Under the pieces are notes generated by a model. It worked only from the letters and a program-made list of their open reading frames with translations, was not told the origin of the DNA and did no database searches. This document shows positions 1-8,325 of a DNA stretch of 53,685 bases, piece by piece. Location: the NCBI GenBank assembly GCA_002396485.1, contig DGXZ01000071.1, positions 1-53,685 of the forward strand, given 5' to 3'. The position numbers and the translations under genes were made by a program. Every line of letters begins with the position of its first letter. Position 1 is the stretch's first letter. Origin of the DNA: Spartobacteria bacterium UBA5019. Its GTDB lineage: Bacteria; Verrucomicrobiota; Verrucomicrobiia; Chthoniobacterales; Terrimicrobiaceae.

Positions 1-253
1 CTTGCTGAAAACCACAGTTGCTTGGCGTGCTCCGTGAGAGGACCTGCCGGGGCCTTTGATGGCGAGGGAAACTGAGGCTCAAGGATCATTTTCTTTCAGT
101 TAAATTGAAAGAATGAGTCAGGCGAGGCGTTGGGGTTTCGCTCGGTTATGAATAATGAATTTTGGATGGTGGATTGGATCATAGCGTTTTTCTCAGCTTC
201 GTGCGGGTGGAGAACGGCACGATCTGGCTGTTGCACCTAAAGCACCGAGCCTT
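1..253. other. Non-coding start of window upstream of hipB-like gene
   Basis: I see no convincing gene here. The stretch is moderately AT-rich and carries a perfect inverted repeat at 91-113, listed separately. It probably holds the promoter and operator of the hipB-like gene. The end of an upstream gene outside the window cannot be excluded. Confidence 0.4.
91..113. promoter_or_regulatory. Perfect 8-bp inverted repeat, candidate operator
   Basis: TTCTTTCA at 91-98 and TGAAAGAA at 106-113 are exact inverted repeats separated by 7 bases. No U-tract follows, so a terminator is unlikely. HipB-type proteins bind short palindromes upstream of their own operon, so an autoregulatory operator is a reasonable inference. 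The distance of about 185 bp to the start at 299 is long for that role. Confidence 0.35.
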
Positions 254-298
254 TTGCAGAGAAATATAAGAAACTATAATTTGCATATACTTTGTAAA

Positions 299-625
299 AT
301 GGCTTCTTTAAAAAACGTGATTTCTATTTTAGGAGATGCCGAGGCGTTGGAGAAATTCGGGGTTCGCCTGAGGGCTGTGCGATTGCTCCGGAATTTGTCG
401 CAGGAGTATGTGGCCGGAGTCATCGGGATTTCCGTGCCCACCTACCGAAAGATCGAGCAGGGCGACGGGACGGTGGAGTTTCGCCATGTGGCGCGAGCGC
501 TGGGGTCGCTGGGTCTGGCTGAGGCGCTAGGCGATTTGATTCCTACGACCGAGCCGGAATTGCGCCTGAAAGACCTGCTCCGCCCGGAGCGCAAGCACAC
601 GTCGAAACCAAGGACGAAGGGCTGA
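299..625 (+). CDS. HipB-like XRE-family antitoxin/regulator
   Basis: A 108-aa protein with a Cro/C1-type helix-turn-helix at about residues 22-55 (LSQEYVAGVIGISVPTYRKI, then EQG). This is the DNA-binding fold of HipB antitoxins, which repress the hip operon and neutralise HipA. I chose ATG 299; an in-frame TTG at 254 would add 15 residues that lack family features. The hipA-like frame starts at 626, directly after the stop, which is the classical hipBA order. The C-terminal tail (about 80-108) is basic and proline-containing. If the partner toxin is dead (see the next entry), this gene may survive as a free regulator. Confidence 0.75.
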   Translation: MASLKNVISILGDAEALEKFGVRLRAVRLLRNLSQEYVAGVIGISVPTYRKIEQGDGTVEFRHVARALGSLGLAEALGDLIPTTEPELRLKDLLRPERKHTSKPRTKG

Positions 626-1852
626 ATGGAAAAGCGGCTCAAGGTTCTGTGCTGGGATGGCTCGACGATCGGGCATCTGGTGCAGCGTGGGCTGCTGTAT
701 TTCGCCTATGATCCAGAGTGGATCGCACGCGGGCTGAATCTCTCGCCGCTCAGCCTGCATTTCCGCGATGTGGCCTTTAACGGAGCAAAGGGCGTGGAGG
801 GTTTGCCGGGGTTGCTGGCGGATTGCTTGCCGGATGCGTAGGGCCGCCGGGTGGCGCGGGCGGAATTTGCAAAGAACAAGTGGGGCGAACCGACGGCGAT
901 GTCGTTGCTGGCTTGGCGCGGGAAGCGCGGGCTGGGTGCGGTTTTTTTCGAGCCGCCGATGGAAAATGGCAATCCGGCGCTGGAAAATATAAGCGCGGCG
1001 GCGCTCGCCAAAGGAGCGCTGGAGATCGAGCGCGGCGAGCCCTGCGAGATTTTGCCTCTGCTGGCGCGGGGTGGCACGGCGGGCGGCGCCATGCCAAAGG
1101 CGCTCGTGCTTTTGTATTCAGACGGGAGCCTGCGCGTGGGCGAACCGACTGCCGATGGGGGGCTACCGGGCATTCTGAAGCTCGACCTCTCGACGGACGG
1201 CGCGGCCGCTCGCTGCGAGCAGGCGATCACTCAAATGGCCCGCAGCGCCGGGGTGCGAGTGGCGGAAACGCGATTGATAGAGGAATCGCCGGGCTCACCG
1301 AGGGCGCATTTGTTCGTGACGCGCTTCGATCTCGTGGAGGGCGAGCCTCTGCGGCGTGTGCATTTCCACTCCGCCGCCGGGCTTCTACACAAGACGGCCG
1401 ATGCGCTCGACTACCGCGACCTCTTCCGACTTGCGATCCAACTTCACACCCCTCTGGAGGACATCCGCGAAGTCGCGCGGAGCATGATTTTTAATGTCCT
1501 CGCATCCAATCTCGACGACCACGGCAAGAACCACACCTTCCAACTCGACGAGGCCACCCGCACCTGGAGCCTCACCCCGGCCTACGATCTCACTTTCTCG
1601 CCAGGCCTCCTGCAACGCGGCATGACGGTGGCCGGCGAAGTGTGGCCAAGCGGAAAAACCATGGAAGCCCTCTGCCTCGAAGCGGGTCTGACGGCGGTGG
1701 AATACAAAGAAAACCTCCAATCCGTGAAGGTCGCCACCCTGCAATGGAAGCGGTTCGCCGAAGAATCCGCCGTGCCCATCGCCCTCGCTGCGGAGGTGGA
1801 ACAGCGCCTGCAAAAAATGCGACAGGAAGTTCTCGGCGATGGATCACAATGA
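626..1852 (+). pseudogene. hipA: HipA-like Ser/Thr kinase, split by in-frame amber stop
   Basis: The frame from ATG 626 to TGA 1852 encodes a HipA-family protein of about 408 residues, interrupted by TAG at 839-841 (codon 72). The peptide before it ends GLLADCLPDA and the one after begins GRRVARAEF. HipA relatives normally read LPDxWG at this point, so the stop replaces a Trp codon (TGG to TAG) with no frame change. The downstream half keeps kinase features: a glycine-rich stretch GGTAGGAMPKALV, ERFD-like FVTRFDL, and the catalytic NLDDHGKNH near codon 295 followed by LTPAYDLTFSPG. A GTG at 851 could start a 333-aa product without the N-terminal subdomain. HipA kinases phosphorylate glutamyl-tRNA synthetase or related targets and cause dormancy. 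Options are an inactivated toxin, a split product, readthrough or a sequencing error. Type II toxin-antitoxin context is clear from the XRE gene just upstream. Confidence 0.75.
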
Positions 1853-1970
1853 ACGGGAGAAATGGAATCTCGGAAGTTCGAAGCTAGGTCGTTGATCGCC
1901 TTCTCGCCCGCAGTTTCTTGCCACAAAATACGCTCTCGCATTTTTTCAGGGCCGATTTATACCATCCATC
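1853..1970. other. Short intergenic gap, no gene seen
   Basis: There are 118 bp between the hipA-like frame and the GH/GT fusion gene. A T-run at about 1941-1946 (CATTTTTTCAGG) lies upstream of the next start, but no stable hairpin or clear promoter was found. Confidence 0.3.
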
Positions 1971-4472
1971 GTGACTGAAATGCAGACAGTGCGCGTGCGC
2001 GCCAAGTTTTTCTTCGAGGGGGATAAAAAGTTTTTCATCAAGGGGGTGACCTATGGTCCTTTTGCGCCTGATGCGCAGGGCGACCACTTTGGGACTCCTG
2101 AGGCGGTGGCCAAGGATTTCGACATGATGGTCGAGGCGGGCGTGAACCTCGTGCGCATTTACTATGTGCCGCCGCGCTGGTTCTTGGATCTGTGCGCATC
2201 GCGGGGCATTCGAGCCCTCATTTCGATTCCATGGGCGGAGCATCTGGAGTTTCTCAACAACCCGAAAATCCGCAATGAGGCGAAGAAGGCGGTTCGCGAC
2301 GGGGTGAGAAAAAACGCAGGTCACCCGGCCGTCTTCGGTTATCTGGTCGGCAATGAAATCCCGACGACCATGGTGCGCTGGCTGGGTGCGCGTCAGGTCA
2401 CGGAATTCGTCGAGCAACTGATCAACATCGGCCGTACGGAGGACCCGCGCGCGCTTTTTTCCTACGCCAGCTATCCTCCCACCGAGTATCTCCTGCCGCA
2501 GAACAGCGACTTCGTGACATTCAATGTCTACCTGCACCGGCAAGATGATTTCGACCGCTACCTGGCACGCCTTCAAAATCTGGCCGACGACAAGCCGCTC
2601 ATACTTGGGGAATTCGGCATGGATACGATCCGGCATCCCGAAGAGGAGCAGGCGGAGATGCTGCGCTGGCACATCGAAAGCGTGGTTCGCGGGGGTCTTG
2701 CCGGCACGATTGTCTATGCGTGGACGGACGAGTGGTTCCGCGGTGGACAAGAAATTTTAGACTGGGCATTCGGCCTGGTGCGGCGCGACCGCACAAAAAA
2801 ACCGGCCTTCGAGACCGTGAAGGGCCTCTTCTTCGGCGAAGGCTCCATGACCTCTCGCGTCAAGCTGCGCGAGTATCCGAAAGCCTCCGTGATCGTCTGC
2901 TCATACAACGGCGGCAAGACGCTCGATCGCTGCCTGACCTCGCTCAAGGACATCAATTATCCAAACTACGAAGTCGTCCTCGTTGATGACGGCTCCAAGG
3001 ACGACACACAGGAAATCGCGGCGCGGCATCCGTGGATCAAAAACGTCCGCCAAGAAAACAAAGGCCTGAGCTTCGCCCGCAATGTCGGCGGGTATGAATC
3101 GACGGGGGATGTCATTGTTTACACGGACAGCGACTGCATGGCGGATCCGGACTGGCTTTACTATCTCATTGGCACACTCCTGAGCGGCGACTTCGCCGGA
3201 GTGGGCGGACCAAACATTTCGCCACCTGCGGAAAACTGGGTCCAAGCCTGCGTGGCGGCGGCTCCCGGAGGGCCGAGCCATGTATTGCTCACCGATGTAG
3301 TGGCCGAGCACATTCCAGGCTGCAACATGGCATTCCACCGCTGGGCGTTCAATCAAGTGGGCGGCTTCGATCCGGAATACCGCAAGGCGGGTGATGATGT
3401 GGACTTCTGCTGGCGTCTGCAACAAAGCGGCGGCGTGATCGCCTTCAGCCCGGCCGCGATCGTCTGGCACTACCGGCGCTTCACTTTGCAAGCCTTCCGC
3501 AAACAGCAGGAGGGCTACGGCGAGGCGGAATCCATGCTGCGCTTCCAGCACCTTGTGTTCTTCGGCCCGACCGGCACAGCGAAGTGGAAAGGCCAAATCT
3601 ACGGCGCACCGCGCTTCACCTGGCTCGTCAACAAGCCGATTATTTATCACGGCATCTTTGGCGAGGGGCTTTTCCAATCCATCTACCCCACCCCGCAATC
3701 GGATGTCGCCGCCTACCTGAGCAGCATCGAGTGGGTCGCTCTGACGACATTGGTCTTTGCGGCATCAATACCAGTCCCCTTCCTGCGGATTGTGCCCTAT
3801 CTCATGTTCGGAGGAACACTGCTCGTTGCACTTTCCTACATGATCCATGCGCGCTTGGAGGCCAAGCACGACACGGTTCCGGCACGCCTGCTGGTCGCAT
3901 TCCTCGCATTGGCCCAACCGCTCGTGCGTGGATGGGCCCGCTATTTCACTTGGCTCAAATTCAAGCGCACTCCTCCGGCTGTTATCGCCACACAGGAAAA
4001 AAACTTCAAACCCTCGCGTGGCAGCACCAGCAACCTTCGCTTCTGGAGCGAGAACGGCCATGGACGCGAACTCCTGCTCAAGGAAACAATCGGCGCTCTC
4101 GAAAGCGAAGGCTGGAACTACTCGATCGACACAGGGTGGAAGGACTGGGATGTCCAGATCTACGGCAGCTTCTGGTGGGGCATTCAAATGCGCTCGGTGA
4201 CGGAATACCATGGCGGGCCAAAATGCCTGACGCGTGTGCACCTGAAACTTCGCATGGTGGCGACCACCATTTTGATGAATTTCATCCTGCTGGCGATTTT
4301 GGCTTATCAACAGCTAGTGATTCCAAATTCCCACTGGTGGCCATGGGTTCCCTACGGCATATTCGTTTTGATCCTCGTCCGCCGAGCCCGCCGCCTCCAA
4401 CGGCGAGTGACAGACCTCGTAGAAAACGCTGCCTCACGGTGTGGATTCACCCGCATCACGAAAAAGTCCTGA
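1971..4472 (+). CDS. Membrane fusion of GH-like TIM barrel and GT2 glycosyltransferase
   Basis: An 833-aa protein with three parts. Residues ~5-295 resemble a glycoside hydrolase clan A barrel of the GH2/GH5 type. They carry GNEIP (Glu ~128, acid/base position) and LGEFGMD (Glu ~215, nucleophile position). Residues ~303-560 are a GT-A family 2 glycosyltransferase: SVIVCSYNGG, VLVDDGSKDDT, the metal-binding DSDC at ~384 and GGFDPEYRKAGDDVDFCW near 470. The remainder has hydrophobic segments at ~585-660 and ~760-803 that should anchor it in the inner membrane, with a soluble stretch between. The likely role is synthesis or remodelling of a surface or secreted glycan; the substrate cannot be told. 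The listed start is GTG 1971; ATG 1980 three codons later is an alternative. queA starts 4 bp after the stop, so the two are probably cotranscribed, although their functions look unrelated. Confidence 0.8.
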   Translation: MTEMQTVRVRAKFFFEGDKKFFIKGVTYGPFAPDAQGDHFGTPEAVAKDFDMMVEAGVNLVRIYYVPPRWFLDLCASRGIRALISIPWAEHLEFLNNPKIRNEAKKAVRDGVRKNAGHPAVFGYLVGNEIPTTMVRWLGARQVTEFVEQLINIGRTEDPRALFSYASYPPTEYLLPQNSDFVTFNVYLHRQDDFDRYLARLQNLADDKPLILGEFGMDTIRHPEEEQAEMLRWHIESVVRGGLAGTIVYAWTDEWFRGGQEILDWAFGLVRRDRTKKPAFETVKGLFFGEGSMTSRVKLREYPKASVIVCSYNGGKTLDRCLTSLKDINYPNYEVVLVDDGSKDDTQEIAARHPWIKNVRQENKGLSFARNVGGYESTGDVIVYTDSDCMADPDWLYYLIGTLLSGDFAGVGGPNISPPAENWVQACVAAAPGGPSHVLLTDVVAEHIPGCNMAFHRWAFNQVGGFDPEYRKAGDDVDFCWRLQQSGGVIAFSPAAIVWHYRRFTLQAFRKQQEGYGEAESMLRFQHLVFFGPTGTAKWKGQIYGAPRFTWLVNKPIIYHGIFGEGLFQSIYPTPQSDVAAYLSSIEWVALTTLVFAASIPVPFLRIVPYLMFGGTLLVALSYMIHARLEAKHDTVPARLLVAFLALAQPLVRGWARYFTWLKFKRTPPAVIATQEKNFKPSRGSTSNLRFWSENGHGRELLLKETIGALESEGWNYSIDTGWKDWDVQIYGSFWWGIQMRSVTEYHGGPKCLTRVHLKLRMVATTILMNFILLAILAYQQLVIPNSHWWPWVPYGIFVLILVRRARRLQRRVTDLVENAASRCGFTRITKKS

Positions 4473-4475
4473 CCC

Positions 4476-5456
4476 ATGTCGGGCCACATAAGCGACTACC
4501 ACTACGACCTGCCGCCGGAACTCATCGCAACCACACCCACTGCGCGACGCGAGGAGTCCCGCATGCTTGTGCTTCACCGCACAAGCGGCCGGATCGAGCA
4601 TCATAGCTTCCGGGACTTCCCCTCCTTTATTGGCGAAGGGGATATTGTTGCCCTCAACGACTCGCGCGTCATCAAGGCCCGCCTGCTCACAGATCCTCCG
4701 GGGATCGAAATTTTCCTGCTCGAGAACCTTGCTGGCGCACACTGGAAGTGCCTCGTCAAGCCCGGCCGCAAAATGCGCACCGGCACACGCGTGGCGATCG
4801 CCGGCACGACAGCGGAAGTTGTCGATATCCTGCCCGGCGGTGAGCGCATCATGCAATTCGACGAAGCCCCCGATCTCGAAAAGCACGGCCACATGCCACT
4901 GCCGCCCTATTTCAAGCGGGAGGCCAGAAAACTCGACGACGAACGCTACCAGACGGTTTATGCAAACACGCCAGGCTCGGTGGCCGCTCCCACGGCGGGC
5001 CTGCACTTCACTCCCGAGATTCTTTCCCGAATTCCACACGCCTTCCTGACCCTGCATGTCGGCGCAGGCACTTTCCTGCCGGTGAAAACCGAAAATATCA
5101 CCGACCACGAAATGCACGAGGAGGTCTACTCCATCAGCGCCGCCACAGCCTCCGCGCTAAACTCCGCCAAACGCATCGTGGCCATCGGAACCACCGTGAC
5201 CCGTGTGCTGGAATCCCAACCGCCCGGCCCGATCCAACCCCGCGAGGGCCGCACCCGCATTTTCATCCATCCACCCTACGAATTTCAAAAAACCGGCGCG
5301 CTTCTCACAAACTTCCACCTCCCGGAATCGACACTCCTCATGCTGGTCAGCGCCCTCGCCGGTCGCGAGGCCATCCTGAACGCCTATCGCGAGGCCATCA
5401 AAGAACGCTACCGCTTTTTCTCCTACGGCGACTGCATGCTGATCACGGACAAGTAG
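4476..5456 (+). CDS. queA: S-adenosylmethionine:tRNA ribosyltransferase-isomerase QueA
   Basis: The 326-aa product matches QueA along its length. The start YHYDLPPELIA, the tract VALNDSRVIKARL, the segment PLPPYFKR, the core YQTVYANTPGSVAAPTAGLH and the end FHLPESTLLMLVSA are all family hallmarks. QueA transfers and isomerises the ribosyl group of SAM onto preQ1 in the anticodon loop of GUN tRNAs to make epoxyqueuosine. The length is slightly below the usual ~340-356. ATG 4476 follows the GH/GT stop by 3 bp. queC and queE occur at 23.9-25.3 kb, so the organism probably makes queuosine de novo. Downstream is a convergent gene with a near-perfect inverted repeat between them. Confidence 0.96.
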   Translation: MSGHISDYHYDLPPELIATTPTARREESRMLVLHRTSGRIEHHSFRDFPSFIGEGDIVALNDSRVIKARLLTDPPGIEIFLLENLAGAHWKCLVKPGRKMRTGTRVAIAGTTAEVVDILPGGERIMQFDEAPDLEKHGHMPLPPYFKREARKLDDERYQTVYANTPGSVAAPTAGLHFTPEILSRIPHAFLTLHVGAGTFLPVKTENITDHEMHEEVYSISAATASALNSAKRIVAIGTTVTRVLESQPPGPIQPREGRTRIFIHPPYEFQKTGALLTNFHLPESTLLMLVSALAGREAILNAYREAIKERYRFFSYGDCMLITDK

Positions 5457-5468
5457 TTCGAGCAGACC

Positions 5469-5496
5469 AAAAATTTGGACGATCGTTCAAATTTTT
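5469..5496. terminator. 28-bp near-perfect palindrome between convergent genes
   Basis: AAAAATTTG at 5469-5477 pairs with CAAATTTTT at 5488-5496, and the interior ACGATCGT is itself self-complementary, with one G-T wobble pair. It lies between queA (+) and the TerB/DUF697 gene (-), and has A-runs on one side and T-runs on the other. That is the layout of a bidirectional intrinsic terminator, although the stem is AT-rich at its base. A protein-binding palindrome is the alternative. Confidence 0.55.
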
Positions 5497-5541
5497 TGCC
5501 CGACTGAGGCCGAGGGATGGGAATTCTTTGCGGAGGGGTGA

Positions 5542-6474
5542 TCAAACAGGGTTCGAGCCTGTGACCATTTGCAGGATGGAGGCGGGGTTGATGGACTTTG
5601 CCTTTTCCTGAATTTGCGGGAGGTAACGGGCGTGCATGTCGCGGGCCTGAGATTGCAGGCTGGTGAAGAGTCCGCGTGCCGATGCGGTATCCAAGCGACG
5701 GCCGCATTGGTAATATCGCTCCGCCAGTTGGCCGAGGGCGTATGTGGAGGCGAAGGAGAAGGCCGAACCGGTGATCTGATCGGCGGCTTTGCCAGCAAGT
5801 TTTCCGGCGACTTTTTTTCCGATTCCGCGCATGAGTTTTCGGGCGAAACCCTCGACCACCTGCGAGCCCAAGCCGACGCCTGCGACGGCGAGGAATTCCT
5901 TGATGCTGGAGCGGTCGAGCTCGACTCCGTGGGATCGACCGATGCCGTGAACCATTTTCATCTGCAGAGGAATGATCGCCATCGTGGCCAGGGTGTCTGG
6001 AAGAAGTTCGAGGGCACCATTCAGAATCGCGTATTTGAGAATTGTGCCACTGTTATCGACAGCGGATGGCGCAGGTGCTGCGGGAGCGACAGGGACGAGT
6101 GGATAGTCTGGCAAAGCGGTTTCTTTTGGGACTTCGCCGAGATTGAGGCGCAGGTGGCCTTGCAACTCCTGAAGAAACTTTTTTTCGCCATCCGTGAGGG
6201 AACCGTCCGACTCACAAACGCCAAGAGCCATTTCATAAGCAAGCAGGCGCTCATTGGGATTTGCCAATGCGGCCACGACGGCAGGCAATTCCAGCCGACC
6301 GGTGAGGATGCGGCGTGAGATCAGCCCCGGGTCGCCCGGGCCCATTTCTTCGCAGAGGCGCGAGATTTCGTTTCGCTCGGAGTCGGATTGCCCCCCGTCG
6401 CAAAATGCCGCGAACAGGCAGATGGACAGCAGGGCCTCGTCGGTGGATTGCGTCAGGTTCTCAGGAATGTTCAT
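5542..6474 (-). CDS. TerB-like / DUF697-like protein
   Basis: A 310-aa protein of unknown function. The N-terminal ~130 residues look like a tellurite-resistance TerB helical domain, with ICLFAAFCDGGQSDSERNEI, MALGVCESDGSLTDGEKKFL and acidic turns. After a proline/alanine linker (~130-150), residues ~155-270 resemble DUF697: a hydrophobic TLATMAIIPLQMKMVHGIG, then SSIKEFLAVAGVGLGSQVVE and an amphipathic GKKVAGKLAGKAADQITG. This domain often sits in membrane-associated proteins with GTPases. It is the last gene of a minus-strand run with Zn peptidase, DUF1232 and ExoD (exoD ends 3 bp upstream). Every neighbour is a membrane or envelope protein, so a membrane-stress role is a weak inference. 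The extreme C-terminus (VTGSNPV) may include non-homologous extension. Confidence 0.7.
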   Translation of the reverse strand: MNIPENLTQSTDEALLSICLFAAFCDGGQSDSERNEISRLCEEMGPGDPGLISRRILTGRLELPAVVAALANPNERLLAYEMALGVCESDGSLTDGEKKFLQELQGHLRLNLGEVPKETALPDYPLVPVAPAAPAPSAVDNSGTILKYAILNGALELLPDTLATMAIIPLQMKMVHGIGRSHGVELDRSSIKEFLAVAGVGLGSQVVEGFARKLMRGIGKKVAGKLAGKAADQITGSAFSFASTYALGQLAERYYQCGRRLDTASARGLFTSLQSQARDMHARYLPQIQEKAKSINPASILQMVTGSNPV

Positions 6475-6477
6475 ATC

Positions 6478-7125
6478 TCAATTGGGTAGAAAATTCAGCC
6501 ACTCGAGGACTTGCTTGCCGAAAAAGATGAGGGCGAGTGTGACAATCGCGAAGTAGATAATCGTTACCACTCCCCATGCCAGAGACACCAAAATCATGAG
6601 TCCATCGCGCTCCAACCAACCCAGGCAGGCAAAAATAATCATGAGAGCGGGGAAGAAGTTGTTCAGCGGAAGATTTGCGACGGGGATGGCCAGCAGCGCT
6701 CCGCCCACGAGAATCAACCATCCGACGAGCCGCTGGCCACGATCACCGCTGATCCAGGAATCCAAACGCTCACGGGTGAAGACGCGGCAGAATTTCAGGA
6801 GTTTTCGAGAAAATCCCAATGCGGCAAGCCAGAATTTGCCCTGAATACGCAGGTCGCCGGCCGCTTTAGGCAATTCCGGACGACTCTTCCCCCGGACCAT
6901 CTGCCAACCGAGCGCCACAAAGGTTGCCCCGCAAATCATGGTCAACGGCCCAAGTGGCAGTGGCTGCACAAAAGGCACAGCAAGGAGAAAAGCGGCGAAG
7001 CAGAACGAGTTCGGTCCAATCCGAACTATGACATCCGAGAGCTGTATCCCCTCCCCACGCGCATGCTCCGCACAATGGTCAAGGGCGGCGTCGATGCGCC
7101 CGTCGATTGGCGTTTCACAACTCAT
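6478..7125 (-). CDS. ExoD-family membrane protein
   Basis: A 215-aa protein with ExoD-family features: an amphipathic N-terminus (SDVIVRIGPNSFCFAAFLLA), the motif FVQPLPLGPLTMICG, and paired hydrophobic segments near residues 35-75, 135-165 and 170-205. ExoD was named for an effect on exopolysaccharide production in rhizobia; its biochemical activity is unknown. The start ATG overlaps the stop of the upstream DUF1232 gene (ATGA at 7122-7125), which implies translational coupling. Confidence 0.85.
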   Translation of the reverse strand: MSCETPIDGRIDAALDHCAEHARGEGIQLSDVIVRIGPNSFCFAAFLLAVPFVQPLPLGPLTMICGATFVALGWQMVRGKSRPELPKAAGDLRIQGKFWLAALGFSRKLLKFCRVFTRERLDSWISGDRGQRLVGWLILVGGALLAIPVANLPLNNFFPALMIIFACLGWLERDGLMILVSLAWGVVTIIYFAIVTLALIFFGKQVLEWLNFLPN

Positions 7126-7559
7126 GCCTTGAGAGCGTCAGGCATGCTATATCCCCTAAGAGTGGCGTTTCTTTCAAAGACACGGGCCAAGATACGGGCG
7201 TCATCCGTAAGGCCGATTTCGGGAATCGAATCCGGGATGATATCGGCTCCTTTGAGAATGTAGTAGGCAGCCACACCGGCCTCGGCGAGGTGAACGGGTA
7301 GAGGATCGGTGCTGCGGGACACATCGGGAGATTGGAGGATGCAGATGAGAGTTTCAACCCCCTGAATCAGATCATAGTGAACCCGGGCCTGCTCGGTTTC
7401 CATTTTAGCCCTCAGGTTGGGAATCAAGTCCACAAGCTTGATAAGGCTTTTCGCGGTGAAAGCAGCCCGTTCCGTCTCGATAAACTCGTCAATAGATATG
7501 GCTTTTTGAGGATTCAATGGCGACACAATGATGGAAGTTCTGTGGGTGAGTGGTTTCAT
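7122..7559 (-). CDS. DUF1232 (YkvA-like) protein
   Basis: A 145-aa protein. Its C-terminal half carries the DUF1232 core AAYYILKGADIIPDSIPEIG followed by LTDDARILARVFERN, a short membrane-associated motif region with Pro-Asp turns. I chose ATG 7559 because it overlaps the TGA of the upstream peptidase gene (7556-7558) in an ATGA arrangement. The longer reading frame up to 7646 would lie inside that gene. Function is unknown. The family often sits beside transport or stress genes. Confidence 0.75.
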   Translation of the reverse strand: MKPLTHRTSIIVSPLNPQKAISIDEFIETERAAFTAKSLIKLVDLIPNLRAKMETEQARVHYDLIQGVETLICILQSPDVSRSTDPLPVHLAEAGVAAYYILKGADIIPDSIPEIGLTDDARILARVFERNATLRGYSMPDALKA

Positions 7560-8251
7560 TCCTCGTCCCTTCGGCCCATCAATAATGGCAGAAGATGCCA
7601 GATGAAGTAGGCGAGTGAGGTGATGAAGGCGGCAACATAGGTCCACGCAGCGGCCTTGAGAACGCGGTTCACGCCGTCCTCCTCATGCATGGCGGCAAGA
7701 ATGCCGGAGTGGCGGAGTGCGGCCTTGGCGCGTGCTGATGCATCGAATTCCACAGGGAGGGTCACCAGGTTGAAGAGCATAATGACACCCCAGCCTGCTG
7801 CCATGAGGATGATGCCGGTGTGGGTATTTACAAAACCGGTGAACATACCGATAAGCGGAAGCCACATGACAAGTTGGCTTGCGATCTGGGTGGCACCCAC
7901 GGCGGCCATGCGCAGGTGGAGCGGAGCGTAGGCGCGTGCATGCTGGATGGCATGACCCGCCTCATGGGCGGAAACTGCCAGGGCGGCGATTGATGTGCCA
8001 CTGTAGTTGCCCTCGCTGAGGACGAGGCGGCGATGAGCGGGATCGTAGTGGTCGGTGAGTTCGCCGGGGCAGGATTCGATGGTCACGCCATCAACACCCG
8101 CATCCTGCATGACCCGCGCGGCGGCTTGTGCGCCGGTAAGGCCGGTGAGAGAGGGCTCTGCCGCATATTTGCGATAGACGCTCTTGACGCGCATGGAAGC
8201 CCAGAATGAAAGACCCATTGTGCCGAGGAATAGAAGGATTGGTAATAGCAT
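7556..8251 (-). CDS. Membrane zinc metallopeptidase, YugP-like
   Basis: A 231-aa integral membrane protein of the neutral zinc metallopeptidase type (PF04298). The catalytic HEAGH sits in SAHEAGHAIQHA near residue 93. It follows the family tract DHYDPAHRRLVLSEGNYSG and ends in several hydrophobic segments (~115-170 and ~200-225). The N-terminus is a membrane anchor. It heads the four-gene minus-strand operon to 5542 and is divergent from the LysR gene, with a 74-bp shared promoter region. Substrates are unknown. Confidence 0.9.
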   Translation of the reverse strand: MLLPILLFLGTMGLSFWASMRVKSVYRKYAAEPSLTGLTGAQAAARVMQDAGVDGVTIESCPGELTDHYDPAHRRLVLSEGNYSGTSIAALAVSAHEAGHAIQHARAYAPLHLRMAAVGATQIASQLVMWLPLIGMFTGFVNTHTGIILMAAGWGVIMLFNLVTLPVEFDASARAKAALRHSGILAAMHEEDGVNRVLKAAAWTYVAAFITSLAYFIWHLLPLLMGRRDEE

Positions 8252-8325
8252 GGGAGAACATTGGCACTTGATTTTTGTTTTGGGAATTACGAATTTTGAA
8301 ATATTACATTAGGTTTTATAGAAGA

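Noticed and set aside
839..841. Recoded amber codon (pyrrolysine) in hipA
   Set aside because: No pyl genes or downstream insertion element are seen. The residue replaced is normally Trp, so a nonsense mutation is simpler.
5546..5562. tRNA T-arm or attachment site (ACAGG-GTTCGAG-CCTGT)
   Set aside because: The stem-loop looks like a T-arm, but the register is off by one from a true TTCRA loop, no other tRNA arms are present, and the bases encode the end of the TerB/DUF697 protein.
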